Shown: one piece after another, positions 48,401 to 58,425 of the stretch
How positions within the stretch are numbered: the stretch's first letter is position 1
How the letters are laid out: every line of letters starts with the position of its first letter
Origin: Polaribacter sp. NJDZ03
GTDB lineage: Bacteria; Bacteroidota; Bacteroidia; Flavobacteriales; Flavobacteriaceae
Length of the DNA: 64,000 nucleotides
NCBI RefSeq assembly: GCF_019263805.1
Contig: NZ_CP079195.1
Location: 1,243,501 to 1,307,500 of the forward strand
Direction: 5' to 3'
The notes under the pieces: model-generated
Database searches by the model: none
What the model saw: the letters and a program-made list of their open reading frames with translations, nothing else
What the model was told of the DNA's origin: nothing
Program-made: the position numbers and the translations under genes

Positions 48401-50116
48401 ATGAATAATATTTTAGACAAAGCAAAGCAATGGTTAACAGCTACTTTTGATGCTGAAACTCAAACTGAAATTCAAGAATTAATTACCAATAACCCGGATG
48501 CTTTAGCAGACAGATTCTATAAAGATATGGAGTTTGGTACTGGTGGAATGCGTGGTGTTATGGGAGCTGGAACTAACAGAATTAATAAATATACGTTAGG
48601 TAGAGCAACACAAGGTTTGTCTAATTACTTAATAGAAAACGTAAAAAAAGAACAATTAAGCGTAGTAATAGCGTATGATTGTAGACATAACAGTAAAAAG
48701 TTTGCTAAAATAGTAGCAGATGTTTTATCTGCAAATAATATAAAAGTATTTCTTTTTGAAGATTTACGTGCAACTCCAGAATTGTCTTTTGCAGTGCGTC
48801 ATTTAGGTTGCGATGCTGGTATTGTTTTAACTGCTTCTCACAACCCACCAGAATACAACGGTTACAAGGTATATTGGGCAGATGGCGGACAAATTGTTCC
48901 TCCGCATGATGGTGGAATTATTGGTAATGTAAATGCCTTAGATTTTTCTGAAATTAAATTTGATGCAAACGAAAGTTTAATTGAAGTAATTGGTAAAGAA
49001 GTAGATGCTGCTTTTATTGATGCTTCTGTAAAAAACGGAACTTTATCTGATAAAATTGATCGTAAAAATTTAAAAATTGTTTTTACTTCTTTACACGGAA
49101 CTTCTATTGTTTCTGTACCAGATGCATTAGCAAAAGCAGGCTACACAGATGTTCACATTGTTGAAGAACAAAGAGAACCAGATGGAGATTTCCCAACTGT
49201 AAAATCTCCAAATCCAGAAGAGCCAGAAGCTTTAAAAATGGCTACTGATTTAGCAAACAAAGTTGGTGCTGATATTGTAATTGGTACAGACCCAGATTGC
49301 GATAGATTAGGTGTAGCTATTAGAGATCTAGACGGAAACATGAAATTAATGAATGGGAACCAAACCATGGTTGTTATGACTGAATTCTTGTTAAAGAAGT
49401 GGAAAGAAGAAGGAAAAATAAACGGAAAACAATTTGTTGGTTCTACGATTGTTTCTACCGAATTAGTAAATGATGTTGCTGCTAGTTATGGTGTAGAAAC
49501 CAAAGTTGGTTTAACTGGTTTTAAATGGATAGCCAAAATGGTTAGAGATTTCCCAGAATTAGATTTTATTGGTGGTGGTGAAGAAAGTTTTGGTTATATG
49601 GTTGGTGGTTTTGTAAGAGATAAAGATGCGGTTACTGCAACACTATTAGCTTGTGAAGTTGCTGCATACGCAAAACAAAACGGAAGTTCTTTTTATGAAG
49701 AATTATTAGCAATCTATGTTAAAAACAACTTTTATAAAGAACATTTAATTTCTATTACTAAAAAAGGAATGGATGGTGCTGCCGAAATTCAGCAAATGTT
49801 GAGTGACATGCGTAACAACCCTATTACAGAAATTGACGGAGAGCAAATAGAATCTCTTTGTGATTACGACGCATCAACAAAAAAGAACTTAATTACTGGT
49901 GAAGTAACAAATATAGACTTACCAAAATCTAATGTTTTAATTTATCAAACAGAATCTGGTACAAGAATTGCTGCAAGACCAAGTGGTACAGAACCAAAGA
50001 TTAAGTTTTACTTTAGTGTAAATACATCTATAGATACTAAAGAAAACGCTACTTCTGTAGAAGATGCTTTAGATGCAAAAATTCAAAGAATTATTAAAGA
50101 AATGAAATTAAATTAA
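48401..50116 (+). CDS. Phosphohexomutase (phosphoglucomutase/phosphomannomutase family)
   Basis: A 571-residue alpha-D-phosphohexomutase, moving phosphate between C1 and C6 of a hexose. The phospho-Ser loop is TASHNPPEYNGYK (Ser146), the metal loop is GTDPDCDRLG, the sugar loop is GGEESFGY and the phosphate loop is RPSGTEPKIKFY. The length is that of the long PgcA/PGM2-like type. It could act on glucose, mannose or ribose phosphate. It shares one base with the ABC gene downstream (TAATG). Confidence 0.92.
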   Translation: MNNILDKAKQWLTATFDAETQTEIQELITNNPDALADRFYKDMEFGTGGMRGVMGAGTNRINKYTLGRATQGLSNYLIENVKKEQLSVVIAYDCRHNSKKFAKIVADVLSANNIKVFLFEDLRATPELSFAVRHLGCDAGIVLTASHNPPEYNGYKVYWADGGQIVPPHDGGIIGNVNALDFSEIKFDANESLIEVIGKEVDAAFIDASVKNGTLSDKIDRKNLKIVFTSLHGTSIVSVPDALAKAGYTDVHIVEEQREPDGDFPTVKSPNPEEPEALKMATDLANKVGADIVIGTDPDCDRLGVAIRDLDGNMKLMNGNQTMVVMTEFLLKKWKEEGKINGKQFVGSTIVSTELVNDVAASYGVETKVGLTGFKWIAKMVRDFPELDFIGGGEESFGYMVGGFVRDKDAVTATLLACEVAAYAKQNGSSFYEELLAIYVKNNFYKEHLISITKKGMDGAAEIQQMLSDMRNNPITEIDGEQIESLCDYDASTKKNLITGEVTNIDLPKSNVLIYQTESGTRIAARPSGTEPKIKFYFSVNTSIDTKENATSVEDALDAKIQRIIKEMKLN

Positions 50117-51945
50117 TGGGCTATTTTAAGGACATTTTAAAATATGAGAAAAAGTATCGAAAATTTACTATTCTAAATATTCTATTCAATATACTTTACG
50201 CAATTTTTAATGTGCTTTCTGTATTGGCGTTTATTCCTGTTCTAAAAATTTTATTTGGAGAAGAAAGAGTAGCCGTCTCAAAGCCAATTTATAGTGGTAT
50301 CGGAAATATTGGTAGTTATTTAGAAAATGAATTTAACTACTTTATTTCTCAAAAAATTATTAATGACGGCGAAATAAATGTGCTTTTATTTATTTGTTTA
50401 TTATCACTGTCGTTATTCTTTTTTAAAAATCTATTTAGATATTTAGCTTCTTATGCAATCGCTTTTTTAAGAACAGGAATTGTAAAAGATTTAAGAGATA
50501 ATTTATACAATAAAATTGTAGAACTCCCTATTGCCTATTTTTCAGAAAAAAGAAAAGGAGACATTATAGCTCGTATGACGGGAGATGTACAAGAAGTAGA
50601 GAACTCAATAATAAGCTCTGTACAAACCATTGTTAGAGAACCGTTAACAGTTGTTATTTCTATAACAATTATGCTGTACATGAGTTTAAAACTAACATTG
50701 TTTGTTTTTGTATTATTACCTGTTTCTGGTTTTATAATATCTTCTATTAGTAAAAAATTAAAATCGAAATCGGCAAAAGCACAAAAGGAAACAGGTAACT
50801 TTCTATCTTTTATTGAAGAAACATTAACTGGATTAAAAATTATTAAAGGCTTTAATGCAGAACATGTAATCGCAAAAAAATTCAATAACTCAACACTTAA
50901 TTTTAAGCAATTAATGACGAGTGTTTATCATAGGCAAACATTAGCTTCACCTATGAGTGAGTTTTTAGGATCGGCAACAATTATTGCGATTCTTTGGTAC
51001 GGTGGTACAGAAGTTTTGTCTAATACCGGTAATTTAAAAGCGAGTCAGTTTTTGGGGTACATTGTACTGTTTTATACTGTTTTAAACCCTATAAAATTAA
51101 TTACCACTACCTTTTATAACATTCAAAAAGGAGAGGCTTCTGCAGAAAGAATTATGACTGTTCTTAATACAGAAAACACCATTAAAGACAGACCGAACGC
51201 AATTATAAAACAAGACTTTACAAGTAAAATAGAATTTAAAAACATCTCTTTTAAGTATAAAGATGAATATGTTTTAAAAGACTTTTCTTTAACGATTAAT
51301 AAAGGAGAAACCGTCGCTTTGGTTGGTCAATCTGGTAGTGGTAAATCTACTTTAGCTAATTTAATTACTCGTTTTTATGATGTTAATAAGGGAGATGTAA
51401 TTATTGATGACAACAATATTAAAGACATTACCAAAAAGTCTTTAAGAGATTTAATGGGTATTGTTTCTCAAGACTCAATACTATTTAATGATACCATTGC
51501 AAATAACATTAAATTAGGAACACAACAGGCAACGGATGATGCAATTTTAGAAGCGGCAAAAATTGCGAATGCAGATGAGTTTATTCAGAATTTACCAGAA
51601 AAATACGATACAAATATTGGAGATAGTGGTAATACACTCTCTGGCGGACAAAAACAACGTTTATCTATTGCAAGAGCTGTTTTAAAGAACCCACCAATAA
51701 TGGTTTTAGATGAAGCTACTTCTGCCTTAGACACAGAATCGGAACAACTGGTACAACTTGCTTTAGAAAAAATGATGCAAAACAGAACTTCTTTAGTAAT
51801 TGCACACAGATTATCTACCATTCAAAAAGCAGATAAAATTGTAGTACTTAAAAAAGGGAAAATTGTAGAGCAAGGTAAACATGAAGAATTACTCGCTAAA
51901 AAAGGTGAGTATTTTAAATTGGTTACTATGCAATCTTTAAGTTAA
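50116..51945 (+). CDS. MsbA-like ABC exporter
   Basis: A 609-residue half-size exporter: six membrane helices (about 20-330) fused to an ATPase domain (about 365-605) with Walker A GQSGSGKST, Q-loop, signature LSGGQKQR, Walker B MVLDEAT and the H-loop AHRLST. Its like in Bacteroidetes is annotated as MsbA, the lipid A flippase, and the GtrB-like gene nearby fits an envelope role, but a drug or lipid substrate is also possible. It begins within the stop of the phosphohexomutase gene and ends at a very long terminator hairpin. Confidence 0.9.
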   Translation: MGYFKDILKYEKKYRKFTILNILFNILYAIFNVLSVLAFIPVLKILFGEERVAVSKPIYSGIGNIGSYLENEFNYFISQKIINDGEINVLLFICLLSLSLFFFKNLFRYLASYAIAFLRTGIVKDLRDNLYNKIVELPIAYFSEKRKGDIIARMTGDVQEVENSIISSVQTIVREPLTVVISITIMLYMSLKLTLFVFVLLPVSGFIISSISKKLKSKSAKAQKETGNFLSFIEETLTGLKIIKGFNAEHVIAKKFNNSTLNFKQLMTSVYHRQTLASPMSEFLGSATIIAILWYGGTEVLSNTGNLKASQFLGYIVLFYTVLNPIKLITTTFYNIQKGEASAERIMTVLNTENTIKDRPNAIIKQDFTSKIEFKNISFKYKDEYVLKDFSLTINKGETVALVGQSGSGKSTLANLITRFYDVNKGDVIIDDNNIKDITKKSLRDLMGIVSQDSILFNDTIANNIKLGTQQATDDAILEAAKIANADEFIQNLPEKYDTNIGDSGNTLSGGQKQRLSIARAVLKNPPIMVLDEATSALDTESEQLVQLALEKMMQNRTSLVIAHRLSTIQKADKIVVLKKGKIVEQGKHEELLAKKGEYFKLVTMQSLS

Positions 51946-51957
51946 GAATAACTCTAA

Positions 51958-52010
51958 TACATCATAAAAAAGACCATTACTAAGTTCGTAATGGTCTTTT
52001 TTATGATGTA
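51958..52010. terminator. Bidirectional terminator with a perfect 23-bp stem
   Basis: The 23 bases at 51958-51980 and at 51988-52010 are exact reverse complements around a seven-base loop (TAAGTTC). The inner stem GACCATTAC / GTAATGGTC is GC-richer, with six A and six T outside it, so it works both ways. It lies between the convergent ABC and CCA genes. Confidence 0.9.
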
Positions 52011-52030
52011 TTTTATGTAAAAATATAACT

Positions 52031-53452
52031 CTAAATTTGCGTCAACCCTAGTTGTAACCCTTTTTCAATCATAAAATCATAAGAAGCCTGCTTTTCATTT
52101 GGTATTTCTCCTTCTAAAATAGCTTCTTTTATAGCTTCTTTAATTTGACCTATTTCTCTACAAGGTTTTAAGTTAAAAGCTTCCATAATCTCTTCTCCAG
52201 TAACGGGAGGTTGAAAATTACGTACTTGATCTCTTTCTTCTACTTCTTTTATTTTGATTCTTACCAACTCAAAATTCTGATGGTAACGTTTAAATTTCTT
52301 TGGATTTTTAGTAGTAATATCTGCCTCACATAACGTCATTAAAGAATTGATATCATCGCCAGCATCAAAAACCAAACGCCTTACGGCAGAATCTGTAACT
52401 TCAGTAGCCAAAACAATAGGTCTAGAACTTAGCATAACCATTTTCTGAACAAATTTCATTTTGTTATTCATAGGCATTTTTAAGCGCTTGAATAACTTAT
52501 ACACCATTTTAGAACCTACAAATTCGTGTGCATGAAAAGTCCAACCTACTTTTTTACTAAATTTTTTAGTTGGTGCTTTTCCAATGTCGTGTAATAAAGC
52601 AGCCCACCTTAACCAAACATCTTCTGTATTTTCAGAAATATTATCTACCACCTCTAAGGTATGATAAAAATTATCTTTATGTTTCTGTCCTTCTACTTCC
52701 TCTACTCCTTTTAGTGCTAGTAATTCTGGCAAAATTTGCTTTAACAAATCTGTTTTTTCCAACAATAAAAAACCAATAGAAGGTATTGGCGATGATAAAA
52801 TTTTATTTAGTTCATCAACAATTCTTTCTCTAGTAATAATTTTTAATCGATATGCATTTCTAGAAATTGCCTCTAAAGATTCAGTATCAATATTAAAATT
52901 TAACTGCGTAGTAAAACGTATGGCACGCATCATCCTTAAAGGATCATCCGAATAGGTAATATCAGGGTTTAAAGGTGTTTTAATTACCTTATTTTTCAAG
53001 TCCTCTATTCCATTGAAAGGGTCTAATAAAGCACCAAAATCATCTTCATTTAAACTTAAAGCCAAGGCATTAATCGTTAAATCTCTTCTATTTTGATCGT
53101 CTTGTAAACTACCTTCTGTAACATCTGGGTTTCTACTATCTTCAGAATAAGATTCTTTTCTAGCACCCACAAACTCTATTTCTATATCGTTATAACGTAA
53201 CATTGCTGTTCCGTAGGTTTTAAAAACCTGTACTTTAGGTTTATTCGGTAATAGTTTAGAAACTTTTTGAGCCAACTCAATTCCACTACCAACTGCTACT
53301 ACATCAATATCTTTAGAGTTTCCTCTTTTTAAGAAAAAATCACGTACATAGCCGCCAATTACATAACTTTCTATTTGTAACTCTTTGGATGCTTTAGATA
53401 TAACATTAAATATTTCTGAGGAAATTGCTTCTTTGAAGAATTGCTTTTGCAT
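52031..53452 (-). CDS. cca: CCA-adding tRNA nucleotidyltransferase with HD domain
   Basis: A 473-residue class II nucleotidyltransferase that builds or repairs the CCA end of tRNAs. The head domain has GGYVRDFFLKR and the metal site DIDVVAVG, followed by RRDLTINAL and the neck RMMRAIRF. A C-terminal HD domain (about 265-420; LLHDIGKAPTK) is fused. It may have CCA activity, A-adding activity or phosphatase activity; the single copy in this window suggests full CCA. It has a complete promoter. Confidence 0.92.
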   Translation of the reverse strand: MQKQFFKEAISSEIFNVISKASKELQIESYVIGGYVRDFFLKRGNSKDIDVVAVGSGIELAQKVSKLLPNKPKVQVFKTYGTAMLRYNDIEIEFVGARKESYSEDSRNPDVTEGSLQDDQNRRDLTINALALSLNEDDFGALLDPFNGIEDLKNKVIKTPLNPDITYSDDPLRMMRAIRFTTQLNFNIDTESLEAISRNAYRLKIITRERIVDELNKILSSPIPSIGFLLLEKTDLLKQILPELLALKGVEEVEGQKHKDNFYHTLEVVDNISENTEDVWLRWAALLHDIGKAPTKKFSKKVGWTFHAHEFVGSKMVYKLFKRLKMPMNNKMKFVQKMVMLSSRPIVLATEVTDSAVRRLVFDAGDDINSLMTLCEADITTKNPKKFKRYHQNFELVRIKIKEVEERDQVRNFQPPVTGEEIMEAFNLKPCREIGQIKEAIKEAILEGEIPNEKQASYDFMIEKGLQLGLTQI

Positions 53453-53531
53453 TAATTTACGCTCTTAAAGTTCGAATATAAGCCACCAATCTTTAAGTGA
53501 TTGGTCATTTTACATTCTTGTTAATTTAAGG

Positions 53532-53561
53532 CAAATTTACTATATAAAACATGCTATGCAA
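53532..53561 (-). promoter_or_regulatory. Promoter of cca
   Basis: On the minus strand TTG (53559-53561), 19 bases, TAAATTTG (53532-53539): same spacing and -7 box as the SRP RNA promoter. Leader about 75 bases. Confidence 0.8.
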
Positions 53562-53792
53562 AAAAATGAATTACTTTTTCTTAAAATGATTTTTAAAGTA
53601 ATTATTACAGATACAATAACCAAAACAACAAACCAGCCGTTAAAAAATTCTTATCAAAAAGTATCTGACAGAAAAATGCTACTACAACTTTGTTAAATCA
53701 TAGTCTTAAACCTATAGTTATAAAATGATAAGAGGATTCTAGATTTCTTTAAATATTGAAATGAAGTTTATAACTGTGTATTCGAAAAATAG

Positions 53793-53800
53793 TATCTTTG
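53793..53800 (+). promoter_or_regulatory. Putative -7 promoter element of the LtaS-like gene
   Basis: TATCTTTG fits TAnnTTTG and lies 18 bases before the ATG at 53819. No TTG at -33. Confidence 0.5.
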
Positions 53801-53818
53801 TAGTTCTATATAATACCT

Positions 53819-55837
53819 ATGTTTCAAAAAATTCCGAGTTATATAAAATACATTTTCACAAATGTATTTTTTCTATTTATTTTCGCACTACTTTTTAGAG
53901 GAATCTTCTACCTTCTTTTTATACAATTAGAAGATCTTGATCCATTAAAATTGCAAAAAGCTATTTCCTTAGGCATACGTTTTGATATAAAACTTGCCGT
54001 TATTGCATTTTTTCCACTAGCAATATTAGTTCTAATTACTAATTTTCGTTTTTTTAAAAACAAAATTTATAAAAAGATAGCGTCCATATATATCGTTTTA
54101 ATTTACTTGACTTTAACGTTATTTTACCTGTTCGACCTTGGGTATTATGAGTATTTAGCAATAAGACTAGATGCTTCTTCTCTTCGATTTTTAGGTAACT
54201 TAAAAATATCTACTCAAGTTTTAGTAGAAAGTTACCCTATTTACAAAGGACTTATAGGGTTGTTAATTCTATGTTTTATCATCTATAAATATGCGGGGTT
54301 TATATATAATGTATTTACAAAAACGCATCAAGAAATTACTAAAAAAGTAAAAGCAGTAATTGTTATCCTAACCGTACTCGTTTTATCTTTTGGTATCTAT
54401 AACAGTATTACCCATTATCCTTTGCGCTGGAGTGAGGCTTTTTTCTCTAAAAACACCACTATAAATCAATTTGCTTTAAACCCTGTTTTATATTTCTTTG
54501 ATAGTTTTTCATTTAGAAGTGAAGGTGCTAATATTGAAAAATTTAAAACCTATTATCCCGTAATCGCAAAACACTTAAACTTACCAAAAGACACTATAAA
54601 TTTTGCAAAGAAAGTAACCTTTAAAGAACCTTATAGTAAGAAACCAAATGTAATTTATGTAATGCTAGAGTCTACCGGAACTGCAACATTAAGTTTATAC
54701 GGAAATCCATTAAACTGTAGCCCTAAAATAGATTCTATTATAAAAGAAAGTTTAAGTTTCTCTAAATTCTACGTTCATAAACCAGGAACTGCAGCAAGCG
54801 TTTTTGCAAGTGTTACTGGCTTACCAGATATAGAAGATGTAAAAACAGCTTCTAGAAACCCTATGATTATAGATCAACGTATTATTTTTGATCAATATAA
54901 AGGATATGAAAAGCAATATTTTATAGGTGGATCTGCAAATTGGGCTAATATAAGAGGCGTATTTCAATCTAATGTAAAAGATTTACAAATCTTTGAAGAA
55001 GGTAGTTTTGATGAAGAAAACAGAGCCGATGTTTGGGGTATTGATGATTACGACTTATTTAAGGAGGCTGATAAAGAATTTAAAAAATTACATGATAGCT
55101 GTAAACCTTTTGTTGCTTACATTCAAACTGCAACAAACCACATGCCTTTTACTGTACCAGACCAAAAAGAAAGTTTTAAACCAATATTAGAAGATGAAAT
55201 AGACGAAGAAACTTTGTTAAAAGGAGGTTTTAGGTCTTTAGGTCAATTAAATGGAATTAGATATTTAGATTTTAACGTTGCACGTTTTTTAGAAAGAGCG
55301 AAAGAAGCAGGTTATTATGATAATACTATTTTTGCCTTTTTTGGTGATCATAGAGGTGGTATGAAAAAACTAAATTTCTTAAAAAATAATCAAGACGATT
55401 TAGGAATACAAGTACACAATGTGCCCTTTTTTATTCATGCTCCAAAGTATATAAAACCTCAAGTAGTTGATAAATATGCTAAATTAATAGACGTATTTCC
55501 TACAGCAACAAGTTTAGCAAAAGTAGACTATACCAATTATACACTAGGACGAGATCTATTAGACAGCACAAGTATAAATACTGCTGCCTTTGTGTATCTA
55601 CAAAGCAAAGGAGAAAAAGGAGTTGGTGTATTAAAAGATAATTTTTATTACGAAAAAACAAACATCTCTAAAAAAACTGGGTTGTACAGTTTAGAAGCAA
55701 ATACCGTAAAAGATATTCAGTTAGAGAATCCTAAAGTTGCAAAACAAATGGATAGCCTTTTATCTGCTTACTATTACACAACTAAGTATTTATACTTTAA
55801 TAACAAGAAACTACCTAAACCTACAACTGTAGACTAA
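53819..55837 (+). CDS. LtaS-like membrane-anchored sulfatase/phosphoglycerol transferase
   Basis: A 672-residue protein: five predicted N-terminal membrane helices (about 12-205) and a large periplasmic alkaline-phosphatase-fold domain (about 275-590). The metal site has VMLESTG, the likely nucleophile Thr324 in KPGTAASVF, and FFGDHRGG near the end. This is the build of lipoteichoic acid synthases and related transferases that move phosphoglycerol or phosphoethanolamine groups. In a Gram-negative it more likely decorates LPS or a periplasmic glycan; the neighbouring glycosyltransferases fit this. Confidence 0.85.
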   Translation: MFQKIPSYIKYIFTNVFFLFIFALLFRGIFYLLFIQLEDLDPLKLQKAISLGIRFDIKLAVIAFFPLAILVLITNFRFFKNKIYKKIASIYIVLIYLTLTLFYLFDLGYYEYLAIRLDASSLRFLGNLKISTQVLVESYPIYKGLIGLLILCFIIYKYAGFIYNVFTKTHQEITKKVKAVIVILTVLVLSFGIYNSITHYPLRWSEAFFSKNTTINQFALNPVLYFFDSFSFRSEGANIEKFKTYYPVIAKHLNLPKDTINFAKKVTFKEPYSKKPNVIYVMLESTGTATLSLYGNPLNCSPKIDSIIKESLSFSKFYVHKPGTAASVFASVTGLPDIEDVKTASRNPMIIDQRIIFDQYKGYEKQYFIGGSANWANIRGVFQSNVKDLQIFEEGSFDEENRADVWGIDDYDLFKEADKEFKKLHDSCKPFVAYIQTATNHMPFTVPDQKESFKPILEDEIDEETLLKGGFRSLGQLNGIRYLDFNVARFLERAKEAGYYDNTIFAFFGDHRGGMKKLNFLKNNQDDLGIQVHNVPFFIHAPKYIKPQVVDKYAKLIDVFPTATSLAKVDYTNYTLGRDLLDSTSINTAAFVYLQSKGEKGVGVLKDNFYYEKTNISKKTGLYSLEANTVKDIQLENPKVAKQMDSLLSAYYYTTKYLYFNNKKLPKPTTVD

Positions 55838-55869
55838 ATAGTTAAAATTATAATTTGGTTTCAAAATAA

Positions 55870-56829
55870 TTACTCGTATTTATTTTGAAGCCATTTTTTT
55901 ATATAAATTAGTTTTTCTTCAGGACATTGATCTAAGCTCTGCATACATAGAAATAGTTTATTTTGATCTTTCTCAGCTCTTTTAAGTTTATTCTTTATCC
56001 ACCAAAAAGGTTTCTTGTAGTTTTGAAAATAAACTAATTGATAATCATTTTTTAAAACAAAAGTATTATTCTTTATTTCTAAATGATTTGCTAAAGAATG
56101 CATTACAAATTGATTAGGACTCCTAAAACGATGTTTAATATTTGAATTTAATAACGTTTTATTTTTACTGAAAAAAGAATCTAATGTAGATTTCCTAATT
56201 GATGTAGGAGTATGTTCTGTAAAAAAATAGTTGTCGAAATTTAAAAACTCCGCAGATTTTTGTAATCCTTTTCTATGTTTATAAGCTGTATTTTGTTTTT
56301 TATTGATAATTTTTAGAAATATTTTCTTTAATTTCTTATGCCAAATATTATCATAAAAAGGACTCCAATGCCCCCTTATTATAGGTTTTCCTTCAATAAA
56401 AAAATCTGTTATTTTTGTGTGTTTTTTTAAAAAAAAATCATCGTTAAAATAAATAAAATGCTCTGCTAAAGACGGGATTTTAAATAAAAGTGTTTCAATA
56501 GATATGGAATTAAATACAGGTAAACATTCCTCATTTCCTTCAAAAATAACTTTATGATCTACAATAATAACATTCGGGAATTCTTTTGAAGATTTTTCTT
56601 TGTCTTTTAAAAAACCTGGTGTTTGGTTATCTGTAACAATATAGATGTTCCTTACAAATTTAGCATATTTTAAAATTGATTTTACAGCAAACTCAATTTC
56701 ATTAACTTGGTCTAATTTTGTTCTAATATCTTTTGAATTAGATAATTCTTTAGATATAAATTTTCTTACTTTTTTCTTATGGTCAGAATCGTTCCCATCA
56801 ACCCAAGTAATTACTGCATCAATTAACAT
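55870..56829 (-). CDS. Stealth family protein (hexose-1-phosphate transferase)
   Basis: A 319-residue protein with the Stealth conserved regions: CR1 IDAVITWVDGND at residues 3-14, CR2 with LDQVNEIEFAVKSI and IYIVTDNQTPGFL (about 40-75), CR3 with HFIYFNDDFFL near 120, and a CR4-like end. Stealth proteins make phosphodiester-linked capsular glycans by moving a sugar 1-phosphate and are related to the human GlcNAc-1-phosphotransferase (GNPTAB). It is convergent with the LtaS-like gene and divergent from the GT25 gene, in a small glycan cluster. Confidence 0.85.
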   Translation of the reverse strand: MLIDAVITWVDGNDSDHKKKVRKFISKELSNSKDIRTKLDQVNEIEFAVKSILKYAKFVRNIYIVTDNQTPGFLKDKEKSSKEFPNVIIVDHKVIFEGNEECLPVFNSISIETLLFKIPSLAEHFIYFNDDFFLKKHTKITDFFIEGKPIIRGHWSPFYDNIWHKKLKKIFLKIINKKQNTAYKHRKGLQKSAEFLNFDNYFFTEHTPTSIRKSTLDSFFSKNKTLLNSNIKHRFRSPNQFVMHSLANHLEIKNNTFVLKNDYQLVYFQNYKKPFWWIKNKLKRAEKDQNKLFLCMQSLDQCPEEKLIYIKKWLQNKYE

Positions 56830-56876
56830 CTATTATATATATTCAAATTCCTAATACGAAAATAAGATTTAAATTT

Positions 56877-56884
56877 TATATTTG
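56877..56884 (+). promoter_or_regulatory. Putative -7 promoter element of the GT25 gene
   Basis: TATATTTG fits TAnnTTTG, 28 bases before the ATG at 56913. Confidence 0.5.
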
Positions 56885-56912
56885 CTTGATTACAACAATT
56901 TATTTAGCTTAG

Positions 56913-57659
56913 ATGATTTCACACAAAGTATACTACATAAATTTAGATAAAAGTACAGATCGTAAAAATTTTATGGAAAATCAATTTAAAGAATTGAATA
57001 TTCCTATTACAAGAATATCTGCTGTTCATGGTAAGGAATTAGCCCCTAATCTTCTTAAAAAAGAAAAAAGTAAACACAATATTTTAGCACATTACCCTTT
57101 TCCTAATGATGGTGAAATTGGAATTTGTTTAACGCATTTTAAACTTTGGGACTTTCTTTCTAAACAACCAGAAGATTTTTCAATTGTTTTAGAAGATGAT
57201 GCTCAAATTAATAATGATTTCTTTAAGGATTTAGAACTATTATTAGAAAAAATAACTACAGATGATTTCATAGATATCTCAGGAAAAAAAGGGTTCTATT
57301 CATTAGAAAAAAATGATTTACTTAATACCTTTTTAATGCCTCCTGTTCTAATGATTGGACAAATTATAGGTAAAAATGCTGCTAAAAAATTATCTGATAA
57401 TTTAAGTGGTTACTATGCTCCCATCGATGTAATGAAACAAGATGTTTACAAACATAAAGTGAAGTTATATTCTACAAATAAACAATATGTATTTAGTATT
57501 GATAAAAAAATCGGCGGTAGTACGATTCAGCAAAACAACATGATTATTTGGAAAAAAGCGATCAGAGAGATAATTCGCCCTTTTTGGCAAGTTCTAACCT
57601 TGTTCACCTACAAGCTAAATAGATGTATTAGAAATTATATTTTCTACAAAAAAAATTAG
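56913..57659 (+). CDS. Family 25 glycosyltransferase (LPS biosynthesis type)
   Basis: A 248-residue GT25 enzyme. The N-terminal YYINLDKSTDRKNFM, the ISAVHGKEL segment and the metal-binding VLEDDAQINNDFF (about residues 93-105) are the family's marks. Members add galactose or glucose to LPS cores or other glycans. A basic C-terminus (RCIRNYIFYKKN) could hold it to the membrane. Its stop shares four bases (TTAG) with that of the convergent GT2 gene. Confidence 0.9.
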   Translation: MISHKVYYINLDKSTDRKNFMENQFKELNIPITRISAVHGKELAPNLLKKEKSKHNILAHYPFPNDGEIGICLTHFKLWDFLSKQPEDFSIVLEDDAQINNDFFKDLELLLEKITTDDFIDISGKKGFYSLEKNDLLNTFLMPPVLMIGQIIGKNAAKKLSDNLSGYYAPIDVMKQDVYKHKVKLYSTNKQYVFSIDKKIGGSTIQQNNMIIWKKAIREIIRPFWQVLTLFTYKLNRCIRNYIFYKKN

Positions 57660-58411
57660 CCCTCTTTTAATCCTTTATTTAACAACCAAAGTTTAATATA
57701 CCTTGTTAAAACAGCATACCCTTGAGTTACAGAAAGTATCAATCCTGGATAACCATCTAAAAAACCTTTTCTCAAAATAAAATGACTAAAAACCCTAAAA
57801 GGTGGTTTTACAAGAATGTGATATGCATTTACAGTTTTACCGTTAGCATGTAATTCTTGTGCCTTTAATTCTCCATATTGATGAATTTTAGATATAAAAT
57901 GGTTATAATTTTTATATCCATAGTGATCTATTTTATTTTTTAAAAAACCTAATTCTCCTTTTGTAGAAATAGTTTCATGGACAACTCCAGAATATTTACA
58001 ATGTTCCTTTAAAAACAAACGAACAACCTTATCTCTTTGCCAACCACAATAATTTATCTTCTGTTGAGCAAAATAAAAAGCTCTTTTCACATAGAAACCC
58101 ACAAAATCATTCGGTTTTTTAACTGCCTCTAAAATTTCTTTTTCTACTTCTGGAGTTACCCTTTCATCTGCATCTAAAATATAAATCCAGCTATGTGTTG
58201 CTTGGTCAATTGCAAAGTTCTTTTGAGAAGAAAAATCATCAAACTTTCGCTTGATGATTTTTACATGTAACTTTTCAGCTATTTCAATTGTTTTATCTGT
58301 ACTATAAGAATCTATAATAATAATTTCATCTGCAAAACTTACTGATTTAATAGCATCGGCAATATGAAATTCTTCATTTAAAGTAGGAATAATTGCTGTA
58401 ATTTTTGTCAT
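57656..58411 (-). CDS. WaaE/KdtX-like family 2 glycosyltransferase
   Basis: A 251-residue GT2 enzyme. The start ITAIIPTLNEEFHIADAI in two parts, DSYSTDKT, the FSSQKNFAIDQATHSWIYILDADERV block and the KVVRLF segment are those of WaaE/KdtX proteins, which add glucose or a related sugar to the LPS inner core. It has no strong membrane helix. It is preceded by dapD on the same strand (14 bases). Four bases at its 3' end overlap with the GT25 gene. Confidence 0.9.
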   Translation of the reverse strand: MTKITAIIPTLNEEFHIADAIKSVSFADEIIIIDSYSTDKTIEIAEKLHVKIIKRKFDDFSSQKNFAIDQATHSWIYILDADERVTPEVEKEILEAVKKPNDFVGFYVKRAFYFAQQKINYCGWQRDKVVRLFLKEHCKYSGVVHETISTKGELGFLKNKIDHYGYKNYNHFISKIHQYGELKAQELHANGKTVNAYHILVKPPFRVFSHFILRKGFLDGYPGLILSVTQGYAVLTRYIKLWLLNKGLKEG

Positions 58412-58425
58412 AGTAACCTAATTTC

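Larger units (their letters stand above)
53453..53818. other. Divergent intergenic region of 366 bp
   Basis: No coding frame. The left part has the promoter of cca and the right end the -7 element of the LtaS-like gene. Otherwise AT-rich with no clear structure. Confidence 0.45.

Noticed and set aside
53466..53480. GTTCGAAT as the T-loop of a tRNA
   Set aside because: No acceptor stem, D-loop or CCA-proximal pairing could be built around it.
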